A stretch of 64,000 nucleotides of DNA from Amoebidium appalachense (GCA_963693365.1 CAVNZM010000016.1:62001-126000); one strand, 5' to 3'. Positions 21,661 through 33,659 are shown, counted from the first letter of the stretch. Made by a program: numbers and translations. Notes: a model not told the origin generated them from the letters alone.

Positions 21661-22360
21661 CAGCTGGGCCCGAGAGAGGTTGCAGGCAGGGCAGCGGGGC
21701 CATGTGCAGGGGATGCCCGAGCACGCAGGGATGCGGGCGGACACAGAGTGAGAAGGGGGGGGGGGAGGGAGTGCTAGGTGAGTGTAAGGGGGGGGGGGGG
21801 GGGGAGGCTCGTGGGATGGGTGGGGAGTAAAATTATGTGCAGTGGCCAGAATAACGTCTTTTGTGTAGGGACATGTATTCTGTGGCGCGCGCGGGCGCCG
21901 TAGGTGGCCTGCAAAAAATTTGTACTCAGCCCTAGTGGCCCGTGCTCCCGAGCTCCGTGTCCCTGTACCCGTGTATCCTAGCTCCTAGCCCCTATGTTCT
22001 ATCTTGTGTGTGCGGGCAGCTGGGCCCGAGGGAGATTGCAGGCAGAACAGCGGGGCCATGTGCAGGGGATGCCCGAGCACGCGGGGATGCGGGCGGACAC
22101 AGAGTTAGAAGGGGGGGGGGGGGGGGGGGGGAGGGAGTGCTAGGTGAGTGTAAGGGGGGGGGAGGCTCGTGGGATGGGTGGGGAGTAAAATTATGTGCAG
22201 TGGCCAGAATAACGTCTTTGTGTAGGGACATGTATTCTGTGGCGCGCGCGGGCGCCGTAGGTGGCTTGCGAAAATTTGTACTTAGCCCTAGTGACCCGAG
22301 CTCCCGAGCTCCGTGTCCCTGTACCCGTGTATCCTAGCTCCTAGCCCCTATGTTCTATCT
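21661..22360. repeat. ~357-bp tandem duplication inside unit 1 of copy B
   Basis: CAGCTGGGCCCGAG to TATGTTCTATCT occurs at 21661 and again at 22017 with small differences. It includes two poly-G runs and GGCGCGCGCGGGCGCCGTAG. The same doubled segment is present in unit 2 (25661-26358), so it predates the 4-kb duplication. Confidence 0.88.
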
Positions 22361-23400
22361 GTGTGTGTGGGTGTGCGCGTAGACTAGGCATTAGGCTTGC
22401 AGTCTTTGCGGGGGTGTGTGCCAGAGCAGAGCGGGCACACGTGGGAGAGGGGGCAGGGCTGCTTAGCGCAGGACCGACCTTAAATGTGGAAATTCATGTA
22501 GTGCGTGGCGGGTAGCTCCACCGATCAGGCCGGTGTTGCCAGGCCGGGGTGCGGGTCAGGGCGGTTGGGGGTTTGTCCCCCGCCGGGCTTGTGGGGCGGT
22601 GTGAAGCCATCAAGTCTTAGACCACAGCCGGGCTTGGGGTACTACATGGGACAGGCCTGAGGGGGGGCTTCAGGGGTAGAGGGGAGAGTGGCTTGGAGGG
22701 TCCGTGGTGGTGGGGGCCGCCGGAGGCGCGTCAGTGCCCGCGGGAGCGTTGGGCAGCTGGTTGCGGAGGTCGCGTAATTTGAAATTCGTTTGGAGGGGCG
22801 TCGAGCCTGAGGGTTCTTGCTGCTCGGGGGTTACTGGGAAAGCCGGAACAGGGAGGGGAGGAGGGGCTTTGACGGGATTGGTTTTGGGATCAGGCACGAC
22901 GGAGGCAGGGTCAAAGGCAGGTAAGTCCGGACGGAGAAGGTTAACTGGGTCGGGCCAGGGGCTTTGGAAACGGGGGCGGGCAGCACGGTAGGCTGGCTGG
23001 GCAGAAATGTGGATGGGCAGGCAGCACGGTTACGTAGGCTGGCTGGGCAGAAACGTGGATGGGAACGACCGGACCTGGCAGCATGTGTAGCTGGCCGGGG
23101 TCGGGTGGCAACAGGGGGGGAACAGCTGCAGGGGAACTGGGGCCGTGCAGGGTTTGGGGTAGCTGAGATCTCGACGAGGCTGGCCTTGTGATCTGAGGAA
23201 AAAATGCTGCTGGAATGCGGGGCAGACCAGTGGAATGTGAGGTATCCATCGACAGTGAAGTCATGGTGGGGGGAGACATGGCGGGAAACAGGGTGGGAAA
23301 ACAGGGAAGGAGGCGGGTTGAACATGGTAAGCTGTTCTGGCAGGGACTTGGGGTCAGTCAGGACTCCTGAACAGTAGGAAAGCACAAGGTGCTTTGACTG
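22361..23400 (-). pseudogene. Degenerate gag region, unit 1 of copy B
   Basis: The sequence corresponding to the Gag zinc-finger end (22380-22640) is recognisable by nucleotide similarity to 46850-47050. The remainder is a Pro/Ser-rich region with frame 22831-23385 (minus) starting MLSYCSGVLTDPKSLPEQ and no Gag similarity I can see. A ~40-bp repeat (GGCAGCACGGT...GGGCAGAAA) is doubled at 22976-23061. The region may have been captured or be fast-decaying. Confidence 0.65.
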
Positions 23401-23784
23401 GGTTTAACATAAGCGACGCGATTGGAGTACCGTATTTGAATACTCAGAAGGGCAATCGGGCAAGGACTATGAGCGAGGATAGTCAATGCGGATCGAAGCG
23501 GGGTGTGAAATTCTAGGCCATCGGGATTGAAAACGGGGTTTGAAATTAGACGAGCGGTAGGGACTTAGATCACAGCGGCGCGGCGCGTGAGGGACCATGT
23601 CAGGAAATCTTCTTGAAGTGTCGAGGAACTTGTAGGGCGACTAGCCCTAACCGGGACGGAACTGGCAGGAGTGCAAGCCTAACTTGCGAGGAGGACACGA
23701 GGGCAAGCTGAACTTGCAAGGATGGCACGATTGTCAAGGTGTGACAGAAGCTCGTGTCAAGAGTTGTCACGGAGTGTGAAAAGG
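23401..23784 (-). other. 5' leader of unit 1, no ORF of note
   Basis: Non-coding stretch between the gag remnant and the A repeat, with words such as GAGGACACGAGGGCAAGCTG near-repeated (23690-23730). Identical in unit 2. Confidence 0.6.
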
Positions 23785-24126
23785 AATATATAGCTGTAAG
23801 GCTGTGGATGCTAAACACAGAAGATGTGTTTGTAGCTTGCCGATCTGCTAAAAACTGTCGTGCTTATATACCTAAGCCTACCGATCTGAGCCAATCAAAA
23901 ATCGATCTAGTGATATGTGAAATCTGATCCGAGCCAGTCATAACTCGGTCTAGTGATCTGTGGTATCTGATGTTTTGATTGGCTAATAGGTGCCCGTGTG
24001 CGGGCAGCCAACCGCTAACTGCTAAAACACGAAATGAAGCCTACATGGTTATGTTGGTATCGAACACCCATCCTACGTGTTTACCCAGAAAAATATTTAT
24101 GTCAATAATTTCCACAAATAAAACCT
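23785..24126 (-). repeat. DIRS A repeat, shared between the two units of copy B
   Basis: 342 bp, nearly identical to 19780-20121. It acts both as A1 of unit 1 and A2 of unit 2 in the minus-strand reading. Confidence 0.9.
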
Positions 24127-24250
24127 CTATGAAAACTACTCCGGGACGTGTGTTGCCTCTAGGGGGACATCCCCTTGGACGAAAGTGAACCTGCAATGGT
24201 TGTAAACCACGGCACGAGAGCAGTATGCTTGCTCCAAAGGTTTCACTTAA

Positions 24251-25571
24251 GACCCGGAGGAGGATTGCAGCCGAGTATAGATCAGGGAACAGTCGGAAGA
24301 TCATCTGCCAAGTTTGTTGGATCCTGGAGTCGTCGACCCCGGCCTCGGCCAGGGCTGTGGCCCCCCCAATTCGGAGGCTGTGGCCGGCAAACCGGGAGGG
24401 TGAGAGGCCCGCCCGGGAGAGGAGGGCACGGAAGTCGTCAGAGAAAACACCCTTGGTGTAGGGAATGCCACCGAGACTGAACAGGGGGTCGTCAGGTTGA
24501 CCGGATGTCGTATCCAGGAACTGCCGGAGGAGATGGGCTGGGGAGAAGTGGGTGAGAGGTAGGGCAGCTAGAGTGACGTTGACACTTAGGGCTGTACATC
24601 CATCTTGGAGGTTGGCAGGTGGAGGGTGGCATGGGACAAAGTACTGGTGGGGGTGTAGCTGAAGGTCACGTCCTTCCATTTCACGTGACGGGACGGGTCG
24701 AAGGAAGTCAGGGTCTTGGAGGTAAATTCCCACGAACGGAGGAGACCACAAAAACCGACGATGAGGGCCGTCCAAAGCCGGCGATTGGCTGAGGAGGCCT
24801 GGGTGGGGCACTGGCCATGGAGTAGGCCGAGGTGGGAGGGCAGGAGGGGGTTCTCTGGGAGATGATCGGGGTCGGATGTTGTGAGAAAGGCTGCCATCTG
24901 CCCACCCCTTGTAGGAACCAGGCGAGAGACTCGTCGTGGGGGTAGGGAGCCGGAAGTCCCATGTCGAGGTGGAGTCTGGTGATAGCCGAATTGTAGCCGG
25001 CCAAGGAAGAGGCCTGTACCCCTTGTTGGGCACACCAGGCAAGAAAGAGCTGCACGGTGTGTGGGGAGGCCGGGAGGTAGGACCCGGAGGAGGATGGCAG
25101 CCGAGATGCCACAAAAAATCGATGAACACTTTCTGCACCCGGGAGTAGAAGGCCCGAGAGTCGAGGTTGATACTCAGGGCCTGGCACTCCGGCAGGGTAG
25201 TGGTGGCTCGAAGCAGCACGGCCGGAGCAAAGTGGGGGGCCAATCTGCCAGCGTTGCTCCGGAAGGGAAGATCGGGGGGGGGGGGGGGAGGGGAGGGGGG
25301 GTTGAGCCCAGGGGAAGGGAGAGGGCATGTGCCGGAAGGCAGCCTGCACGTCTGCCACTGCCATGTAGCAGCCGGGGCCTGCGTCGAGATTGAGCTGGGG
25401 TCCCGGGCTTGTTGTTTTTCTTTTTTTTTTTGTAGTAACGGCGCCGATGGGGGAGGAACGGAGGACCGGAAACTCAGCAAGGAATTGGTCCGGGAAGAGG
25501 GTGGCCGCGCTGGTGGCCGAGGGGGGGCTGGGCCTCCGGGTCTGAGCCTCGGGGGAAGGTGTGGTTAGCAA
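24251..25571 (-). pseudogene. RT and tyrosine recombinase remnants, unit 2 of copy B
   Basis: Same broken frames, fusion and lost nucleophile as unit 1, differing by a few bases and by G-run length (25274-25300). The shared lesions show that decay came before duplication. Confidence 0.88.
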
Positions 25572-25660
25572 GGGTGGGGCACCCTCGGGGAGACCCCCGG
25601 CAGCCGGGGGGGGGGGGGGGGGGGGGGGGACAGCAGGGCCCCGGGGGGTTTAGAGTAGGG

Positions 25661-26358
25661 CAGCTGGGCCCGAGAGAGGTTGCAGGCAGGGCAGCGGGGC
25701 CATGTGCAGGGGATGCCCGAGCACGCAGGGATGCGGGCGGACACAGAGTGAGAAGGGGGGGGGGAGGGAGTGCTAGGTGAGTGTAAGGGGGGGGGGGGGG
25801 GAGGCTCGTGGGATGGGTGGGGAGTAAAATTATGTGCAGTGGCCAGAATAACGTCTTTTGTGTAGGGACATGTATTCTGTGGCGCGCGCGGGCGCCGTAG
25901 GTGGCCTGCAAAAAATTTGTACTCAGCCCTAGTGGCCCGTGCTCCCGAGCTCCGTGTCCCTGTACCCGTGTATCCTAGCTCCTAGCCCCTATGTTCTATC
26001 TTGTGTGTGCGGGCAGCTGGGCCCGAGGGAGATTGCAGGCAGAACAGCGGGGCCATGTGCAGGGGATGCCCGAGCACGCGGGGATGCGGGCGGACACAGA
26101 GTTAGAAGGGGGGGGGGGGGGGGGGGGGGAGGGAGTGCTAGGTGAGTGTAAGGGGGGGGGAGGCTCGTGGGATGGGTGGGGAGTAAAATTATGTGCAGTG
26201 GCCAGAATAACGTCTTTGTGTAGGGACATGTATTCTGTGGCGCGCGCGGGCGCCGTAGGTGGCTTGCGAAAATTTGTACTTAGCCCTAGTGACCCGAGCT
26301 CCCGAGCTCCGTGTCCCTGTACCCGTGTATCCTAGCTCCTAGCCCCTATGTTCTATCT
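25661..26358. repeat. ~357-bp tandem duplication inside unit 2 of copy B
   Basis: Same doubled block as 21661-22360; only homopolymer lengths differ noticeably. Confidence 0.88.
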
Positions 26359-27782
26359 GTGTGTGTGGGTGTGCGCGTAGACTAGGCATTAGGCTTGCAG
26401 TCTTTGCGGGGGTGTGTGCCAGAGCAGAGCGGGCACACGTGGGAGAGGGGGCAGGGCTGCTTAGCGCAGGACCGACCTTAAATGTGGAAATTCATGTAGT
26501 GCGTGGCGGGTAGCTCCACCGATCAGGCCGGTGTTGCCAGGCCGGGGTGCGGGTCAGGGCGGTTGGGGGTTTGTCCCCCGCCGGGCTTGTGGGGCGGTGT
26601 GAAGCCATCAAGTCTTAGACCACAGCCGGGCTTGGGGTACTACATGGGACAGGCCTGAGGGGGGGCTTCAGGGGTAGAGGGGAGAGTGGCTTGGAGGGTC
26701 CGTGGTGGTGGGGGCCGCCGGAGGCGCGTCAGTGCCCGCGGGAGCGTTGGGCAGCTGGTTGCGGAGGTCGCGTAATTTGAAATTCGTTTGGAGGGGCGTC
26801 GAGCCTGAGGGTTCTTGCTGCTCGGGGGTTACTGGGAAAGCCGGAACAGGGAGGGGAGGAGGGGCTTTGACGGGATTGGTTTTGGGATCAGGCACGACGG
26901 AGGCAGGGTCAAAGGCAGGTAAGTCCGGACGGAGAAGGTTAACTGGGTCGGGCCAGGGGCTTTGGAAACGGGGGCGGGCAGCACGGTAGGCTGGCTGGGC
27001 AGAAATGTGGATGGGCAGGCAGCACGGTTACGTAGGCTGGCTGGGCAGAAACGTGGATGGGAACGACCGGACCTGGCAGCATGTGTAGCTGGCCGGGGTC
27101 GGGTGGCAACAGGGGGGGAACAGCTGCAGGGGAACTGGGGCCGTGCAGGGTTTGGGGTAGCTGAGATCTCGACGAGGCTGGCCTTGTGATCTGAGGAAAA
27201 AATGCTGCTGGAATGCGGGGCAGACCAGTGGAATGTGAGGTATCCATCGACAGTGAAGTCATGGTGGGGGGAGACATGGCGGGAAACAGGGTGGGAAAAC
27301 AGGGAAGGAGGCGGGTTGAACATGGTAAGCTGTTCTGGCAGGGACTTGGGGTCAGTCAGGACTCCTGAACAGTAGGAAAGCACAAGGTGCTTTGACTGGG
27401 TTTAACATAAGCGACGCGATTGGAGTACCGTATTTGAATACTCAGAAGGGCAATCGGGCAAGGACTATGAGCGAGGATAGTCAATGCGGATCGAAGCGGG
27501 GTGTGAAATTCTAGGCCATCGGGATTGAAAACGGGGTTTGAAATTAGACGAGCGGTAGGGACTTAGATCACAGCGGCGCGGCGCGTGAGGGACCATGTCA
27601 GGAAATCTTCTTGAAGTGTCGAGGAACTTGTAGGGCGACTAGCCCTAACCGGGACGGAACTGGCAGGAGTGCAAGCCTAACTTGCGAGGAGGACACGAGG
27701 GCAAGCTGAACTTGCAAGGATGGCACGATTGTCAAGGTGTGACAGAAGCTCGTGTCAAGAGTTGTCACGGAGTGTGAAAAGG
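26359..27782 (-). pseudogene. Degenerate gag region and leader, unit 2 of copy B
   Basis: Copy of 22361-23784 with the same Pro/Ser-rich frame (26829-27383, minus). Confidence 0.65.
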
Positions 27783-28124
27783 AATATATAGCTGTAAGGC
27801 TGTGGATGCTAAACACAGAAGATGTGTTTGTAGCTTGCCGATCTGCTAAAAACTGTCGTGCTTATATACCTAAGCCTACCGATCTGAGCCAATCAAAAAT
27901 CGATCTAGTGATATGTGAAATCTGATCCGAGCCAGTCATAACTCGGTCTAGTGATCTGTGGTATCTGATGTTTTGATTGGCTAATAGGTGCCCGTGTGCG
28001 GGCAGCCAACCGCTAACTGCTAAAACACGAAATGAAGCCTACATGGTTATGTTGGTATCGAACACCCATCCTACGTGTTTACCCAGAAAAATATTTATGT
28101 CAATAATTTCCACAAATAAAACCT
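27783..28124 (-). repeat. DIRS A1 terminus of copy B
   Basis: 342-bp A repeat ending AAATAAAACCT at the junction with unique DNA (GGACTCCGTGCC). It is the outer 5' end of the minus-strand dimer and lies 60 bp from a repeated exon. Confidence 0.88.
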
Positions 28125-28184
28125 GGACTCCGTGCCGCTCTAGTGCATTATATTGTAAAGTAATATCACCAACAAAAAACCCAG

Positions 28185-28393
28185 GTTCGGCAAAGCTGCG
28201 TACGAGTGCTTCAAGGACTCCACCAAGAACGAACTCAAAACATCGAAATTCCATGCTGGTGTGCATTATTCTGACGACTATCGCCTCTTTGGCCCGGTGG
28301 AGTCAGCTGAGAGCTGGGAGCGTGCTCACAAATACTACTGCAAGATGCCGTATCATATGACCAACAAGAACTCTGCATGCATTCATTTTGCAG
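28185..28393 (+). CDS. Repeated exon, copy 1 (unknown family)
   Basis: Bordered by ACCCAG and GTGAGT. The open phase reads FGKAAYECFKDSTKNELKTS, then KFHAGVHYSDDYRLFGPVES, AESWERAHKYYCKMPYHMTN, ending near IHFAG. It is about 65% identical to the exons at 37120-37324 (minus) and 40457-40661 (plus), with no stop. Conserved features are C-F-x5-NELK, KFHAG, SDD.RLFGPVE and MTNKN. One extra codon-plus-base at the 3' end changes its exit phase relative to the other copies. Function unknown. The best-preserved of the three copies. Confidence 0.55.
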
Positions 28394-28660
28394 GTGAGTA
28401 CTAGTACTCCAAATTATGGTGAAATCTACGATATCCTGCGAGCATGTTTGTATGTCGTAGTCCACATGTTGACGATAATATGTATCGTCTTACGACCGTT
28501 TGTACCGTACGATATATCGTTTTACGACAGTAATATGGATGGTATTGTTACAGTCTTGGGGATGGCCCATGGATATACATAAGGCGTCTTATGGACTATG
28601 TTTGGACATCTTTATTACACCGTAGACATGTGAACCACCTTCAAAGGTGGATACTACAAG
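28394..28660. other. AT-rich spacer with TACGACAT-type words
   Basis: No gene. Words such as GTATGTCGTAG, ATCGTCTTACGAC and ATCGTTTTACGAC resemble the motif of the 360-bp satellite at 56.9-58.9 kb. Confidence 0.5.
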
Positions 28661-28675
28661 CTGGATACATTTGCA

Positions 28676-29110
28676 CGGTTAATAACGTGCAGGGGATTGA
28701 TGGGGGCCCAACCAAACTTTCCATTAGGCAGTGTCTCTGTGTGGGTGATGTAACAAAACCGGTCGGATTGTCCCCCTATTTCTGTGGGGAAAGTTATTAA
28801 CCGTTGCACGTCCATATTAGGCAAAATGCGCTATAATACGTGGGGAAAAGGGGGGGGTTCAACAGTTAATAACGTGCAGGGGTTTGATGGGAGCACAACC
28901 AAACTTTGCATTTTAGGGCAGTGTCTCTGTGTGGGGGGCTAACAAAACCGGTCGGACTGTCTCCCCATTTCTGTGGGGAAAGTTATTAACCGTTGTACGT
29001 CCATATTAGGCAAAATGCGCTATAATACATAGGGAAAAGGGGGGGTTGGGGGTTGGCAACAGTTAATAACGTGCAGGGGATTGATGGGAGCACAACCAAA
29101 CTTTGGGAGG
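28676..29110. repeat. ~190-bp tandem repeat, 2.3 units
   Basis: GTTAATAACGTGCAGGGG starts at about 28678, 28866 and 29063, followed by GGGGAAAGTTATTAACCGTTG and GCGCTATAATAC in the first two units. Confidence 0.88.
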
Positions 29111-29299
29111 CCCTGGGCAATAAATTAGTACCCGGTTTACATTGGGGAGGCGTAATGGGCCGGGGGGGGTTTGAAACATGGAGAATTTATATATATACAT
29201 ATTTGGTTTGGGTTTGTGTGCTCGGGATAGGTACGATGACGTCATTACATCAGCAATCTTGCCGAAACATCCGGAACCCATAAAAGATACATTGAAGAT

Positions 29300-29880
29300 A
29301 TCCATATACTCAAACCCATCCTGAACATAACCCTACATCCAGTTCATGGGTTTAAGATATGTAAATATAAATGGATATTAATCTTGGATATCTACGGCTA
29401 ATATGTATATAGATATCTGTTAAAACCCTGATATCCATTGGATAACTACTGTTAGGGATCCACTAGATATCCACGGGAAACGTGATATCCAGTGGATATC
29501 GAACACTAGATATGCAAATACACATGCACAACATATATAATGGATATGTGACGAAGGGACCCAGTGACAGGTAACCTGCCCAATATTATATCCAATGTGA
29601 TATGCACTACATATATATGTAACATGCTTAAAATGTGCACAAATGAGATCGAATGGATATACAGCTCAGGTTTCGAACCACATCTGGATATCAGCTAGAT
29701 ATGGAAATACATATGTAGATAGACATACAATTAGCATATAATACGTATCTATTATGGGACGATGAGACATCAGTCATGACATTCTATATGCGCATAACAC
29801 ATATTCAGAATTTATTAGCTGAATATGTATTCTATATTAGAAATGATATTGATTGTATACCACTTCTATATATACCTATA
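29300..29880. repeat. GGATATC-word-rich AT DNA, block 1
   Basis: GATATCC or GGATATC and close variants occur every 20-40 bp on both strands without a fixed period. The same style fills 43.3-45.3 kb. Confidence 0.7.
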
Positions 29881-29882
29881 TA

Positions 29883-30077
29883 GGTGGGGTTTACGCTGTT
29901 TACTCGAGGCAAAGAGAACCAGTCTCAGGTATGGGGGGGGGGGGTTTGCTCGGAATATCCCCTCAGCGGTATATCATGATCACGTACATAGATGTCGGGT
30001 GGTGACTATATATCAGGGTTTACTTTCTCTACGAGACACCATAAAGACTACAAGGAGAAATCAATTAGTTGGGGTTC
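29883..30077 (+). repeat. Inverted duplicated ~195-bp block, copy 1
   Basis: GGTTTACGCTGTTTACTCGA to GTTGGGGTTCCCCG is the reverse complement of 35881-36077. It ends directly at a poly(T) run, the complement of the LINE B poly(A) tail. One frame is protein-like in both copies (FARNIPSAVYHDHVHRCR, LLSLRDTIKTTRRNQLVG) after a CAG|GTATGG donor-like site. Confidence 0.85.
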
Positions 30078-30080
30078 CCC

Positions 30081-30121
<41 letters not shown>
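30078..30121 (-). repeat. Poly(A) tail of LINE B
   Basis: About 44 T on the plus strand. It follows GAGGGGAGCCCC of the 3' UTR and abuts the inverted duplicated block. Confidence 0.85.
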
Positions 30122-30125
<4 letters not shown>

Positions 30126-30157
30126 GGGCTCCCCTCGGGACACTCGGTATCAGCTGG

Positions 30158-30159
<2 letters not shown>

Positions 30160-30241
<82 letters not shown>
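30160..30241. repeat. (AC/GT)n inside the LINE B 3' UTR
   Basis: About 40 GT dinucleotides between the ORF2 stop and the poly(A) tail. Confidence 0.9.
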
Positions 30242-30246
<5 letters not shown>

Positions 30247-30250
30247 TGCG

Positions 30251-31189
30251 CTATAATTTTGTAGTGATGTGTTTCTCAAGCCAATCAATACATCTAATAA
30301 ACAGGTCGTAGTTACGCGTGTTTAGTATAAAATCAAGGATGTTGTAATTTACAGGTAGGCTATCTTTCTGGGTGTCTGTTGTGAATGTGACGTGTGTGTG
30401 TTGCGGTATTATGTGGTCTATCAAACTACATTTGGCGATACATGACCGGTTAAACTGGTGTGTGTGTGTGTTGTTTGGGCATGCAAATGATGCCACCTTA
30501 TACTTATTAGATCTCCACTGTATAGCACGTGTACAGTAAAAGCGTGGTAATTGATCAATAATACCATCAGCTAGAGAAAGACCAGTTCTACAGGAAGGTA
30601 ATATGTATTTAGGTGTTATACACTTGCGAGTGCCATATTTGGCAATATGGTTGAGGCGGTCAGTATATATAAAACGAGACATAAGGCTTAGTTTTTCAAG
30701 GTGTATGCTTTCATCGGGTCTAGTGTCGTGTGGTATCTTTTTCCATTTGTTATATTGCGTGATTATCTTGTGATTGTGTACATGTTTAATAAGTAAGTGG
30801 CAGTCCAAAGTCACACACACACTATTGCGGGGTTTATTTGTATTTGTGCCCAGGGGAGAAGGGGAGAGAGAGGGGAGGAAAGAGGGGAGAGGTGAGGAGG
30901 GGACAGGTCGGATAGAGAAGAGAGGGTGGGAGGGCAAATACTTCTTTAAGCGGCTTATGTGCTTATTGAATTTCAGCGCGAGATAGGATACTCTAGCAGC
31001 TATTGGGACCAGACCATATATCGAGAGCGTTACAGGCCCAGGTTTACAACAGTTGTTAGATAGAAAGGAGGCAACTTCTGCTTCAAGGAAATTTGCCAGG
31101 GGTTTAAGCGCTCTAGTTCTCTCTTTCTTGATCCAAGCGGCGAGAAGGGGTAAACGGTTTAAAACCATATTCACATGCCGGGAAGACAA
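30251..31189 (-). pseudogene. LINE B ORF2, C-terminal segment
   Basis: Frame downstream of the RT, overlapping the RT frame at 31113-31189, so a one-base frameshift lies there. It reads WIKKERTRALKPLANFLEAE and is rich in Lys/Arg/His. Near its end a Cys/His set occurs (ACPNNTHTHQFNRSCIAKC), comparable to Cys/His motifs at the C-terminus of LINE ORF2 proteins. The stop is at 30251, just before the (AC)n of the 3' UTR. Confidence 0.75.
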
Positions 31190-32960
31190 AAGTGCGAATA
31201 AATGTAAGTCTAATAGAAGGATGGAGGGGTGTGTCTTTAAAAATATTAGCCGAGAAGAAAGCTAACCGCTTACGAGCCAACTCTACCCTCTTTTCGACCA
31301 TATGGGGAAACATAACACCAACAGAATCAACCGGAACACCAAGATATTTGTATTCTGGAACTATAGGTACAGGTTTAGATGATAATGTAAATGTGTGTAA
31401 ATTGTTAGCTATATCAGGTACAAGAACACCACATTTGTCTATGTTAAGGATCATAAGGTTTGCCTTGCACCACTCTGACACTACATCGAACAATCTTTGC
31501 AGGCGTCTAGGGGTACGGGCAAGGAGGGACAGATCATCAGCATAGAGAAGTGCAGGCGGAAAGTTATTAATAGGGTCATCGTTTTCGGCGTAAATCTTGA
31601 CAGCCAAATCATCTATAAATAGGTTAAACAAAAAGGGGCTAAGCAATGAACCCTGCAAGAGACCTCTAGTACGAGCAAAACCATATGAAAGATGCCCATT
31701 AACCACAGCTCTACCATAGGTTTGAGACAAGAGTGCTTCTAACAGAACACCAATGCAGTGTGGTACACCCCGTGCAGCAAGCTTTTCCCATAGGAGACCA
31801 GGGGAGACAGAATCGTAAGCAGTTTTCCAATCAATAAAGCCAACATATTGTGCACCAACTTGCATAGAATCGTGCAGTGCCATTATTTGAACATAACATG
31901 AATTGTTTTTACGAAAAGCGGATTGGCATGGGTGTATGTGAAGAATAGATTGAAACCTAGGGTGATGTGCAAATAACCTAAGTAAGCAAGCTTCAAAGAA
32001 TCTACGAACAACCTGGGTTAGTGTAATGGGGCGAAAGGATGATATGGGGCCCTCAGAGTCCTTCTTAACTATGGGGATCACTAAGGTATCTAACCAAGAT
32101 GACGGGACATGTCCACATTTAACACACCAAGAAAAGAGAGAGCTTAACATGATAGTAAGATCAGGTTTAATAGCACGATCACTTTCCTTTTGTGGGTAGG
32201 AGGGAACAAGGATTTTAAGAAACCCAGCAGGGAGTCCATCAGGTCCACAAGACTTACTAGAGCTATAACTAGATATCACAGACCATATGGCATCGGGACT
32301 GAAAAAGGGGAGGATCGATTCTATGGGGATAGATGGGTCTACAGGCCACACAATAGGTTTCTGAGCGGGGGTCCTATCTTTAAACAGTTCCGAGAAATAC
32401 TTATCAGAGTCTATGAGGGGGTCTCCAGTGGTATCACCAATAATACGAGCAGGGGGGCCAAATCGATTCATACTAGCAAGCCGGCGCAAGCTTTCCTTTT
32501 GAGACAGGGGTTCACCTAGTCTAGCGGGAGTGGTGTTTGGTAACAAGAGAGCATCGGGATATTCCTTCCTACCACCGCCAGCATAATCACCGAGATCTAT
32601 CAAATCATCAACAATAAAGTTAGTGCATGTATCTAGTACGAGATGTGAATCTGGCCTGGCTTGTGCAGATTCTAATAGGCGCATATATATAGGGTGTTTC
32701 GTAGCATAGCATACACATACATCAACTCTACCCCACTGTGACTTAAGCTGGGATAGACGGAGGCGAAAGGTGGGAGGGGGGAGGGGGGAGCAGATCAAGG
32801 GAGATCTTAGGTAGGAAAAGGATAGGAGAGTGGTCAGATGACCTAGAGAGCTTAGGAGGGAGAGAGAGTTTTGACATGGTTGATGGCCAAAAGGCCACTC
32901 CCCAGTCGGTGTTGTGGGCATGGGATATTTGAGGGAACCGCAAAGTGTGACTTTGGACAT
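31113..32960 (-). pseudogene. LINE B ORF2, reverse transcriptase segment
   Basis: 615 codons. Upstream linker, then RT fingers with SCGPDGLPAGFLK and FRPITLTQVVRRFFE, motif A YVGFIDWKTAYDSVS, motif B GLLQGSLLSPFLFNLFIDDL, motif C LLYADDLSLL with the catalytic YADD, then YKYLGVPVDS in the thumb. All catalytic aspartates are present. The element is interrupted only by flanking frameshifts (about 32,780 at a G-run, and 31,113-31,189). Target-primed reverse transcription is the expected activity for the family. Confidence 0.88.
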
Positions 32961-33341
32961 ACCTTGCTAAAGGGATAGCACGCTCCGGGGGCTTAGATGG
33001 GTACCCGACACTCACTTGCAGTGTGTCTGTGTGGTGGAGTCGCGTGTTAAAATCACCTAAAATAACAGTGGACATTGGTAACTGTGACAACTCGTGAGTC
33101 AATTCGACAACCGACATAGATGGTGGGTAATATACAAAAGTAAAAACATTAGAAAGAAACTCTATAGAAACCGAGAATTCCGTTTTTGCTACCGGTTTGC
33201 ACTTCACTCTCACGTGTGGTGCGGCAAGTACAATAATGCCTCGGTTTTTCGCGTAACCGGGGTGTGTGGATGTGTCGACCAATGTAGAGTTGAATTTGTG
33301 GTGGTTTTTAAACTGTGTTTCGCAAATCACTGTAAACGTGT
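32743..33341 (-). pseudogene. LINE B ORF2, AP-type endonuclease segment
   Basis: It opens at TFTVICETQFKNHH and continues through VILGDFNTRL and SSDHSPIL, the GDFN and SDH motifs of apurinic-type endonucleases that nick target DNA. The N-terminal strand with the Asn of motif I is missing because of the 5' truncation. The frame is lost in the G-run at about 32,775-32,790, after which the next frame carries on into the RT. Confidence 0.85.
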
Positions 33342-33659
33342 AGGTATCTGAATATATAAATGATGTCTATATGGATATCTCTCTATCTATTCACCCCCCC
33401 CCCCCCCCCCCCCCCGGTTCCCCCACCCCCTTCCCCCCCCCCCCCCCCCCCCGTTGGGATGGTGACACATGTTCTATGACGGCTGCACACTAAAGGTTTT
33501 TCTTTAATTAATCATGCTCCCCAGGAGCATGTGACACAAACGCTGTTATCCAACTTCCAAACTTCTACATTTTCTATCGTATCAACATGCGCATTTATAA
33601 CTTCTACAAGAATAATTGCTTGTTTAGTTGATTACTAACCATAATACAATGACAACTAC
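33342..33659. other. No gene seen; poly-C runs
   Basis: AT-rich sequence with C-runs at 33393-33415 and 33433-33452. Confidence 0.5.

Larger units (their letters stand above)
19554..28124 (-). mobile_element. Tandem dimer of a decayed DIRS-type element (copy B)
   Basis: In plus-strand order: B2', A', B1', unit 1 body, A', B1', unit 2 body, A'. The two units (19780-23784, 4005 bp; 23785-27782, 3998 bp) are almost identical, differing mainly in G-run lengths, and share the A repeat at their junction. On the minus strand this is A1-body-B1A2-body-B1A2-B2, as expected from recombination between A1 and A2 or insertion of a dimeric circle. The body is non-autonomous: most of RT and all RNase H are deleted and Gag is degenerate. 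Confidence 0.9.
30078..33341 (-). mobile_element. LINE B: non-LTR retrotransposon, 5'-truncated, with poly(A)
   Basis: Minus-strand element: endonuclease, reverse transcriptase and C-terminal domain of ORF2, a short 3' UTR containing (AC)n (30160-30241) and a poly(A) tail of about 44 (poly(T) at 30078-30121 on plus). It begins at codon ICETQFKNH, exactly the point where LINE A (974) is lost, so the two are complementary halves with a 41-bp overlap. Two frameshifts break ORF2. Same family as LINE A and the 7852-7980 fragment. Confidence 0.88.
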
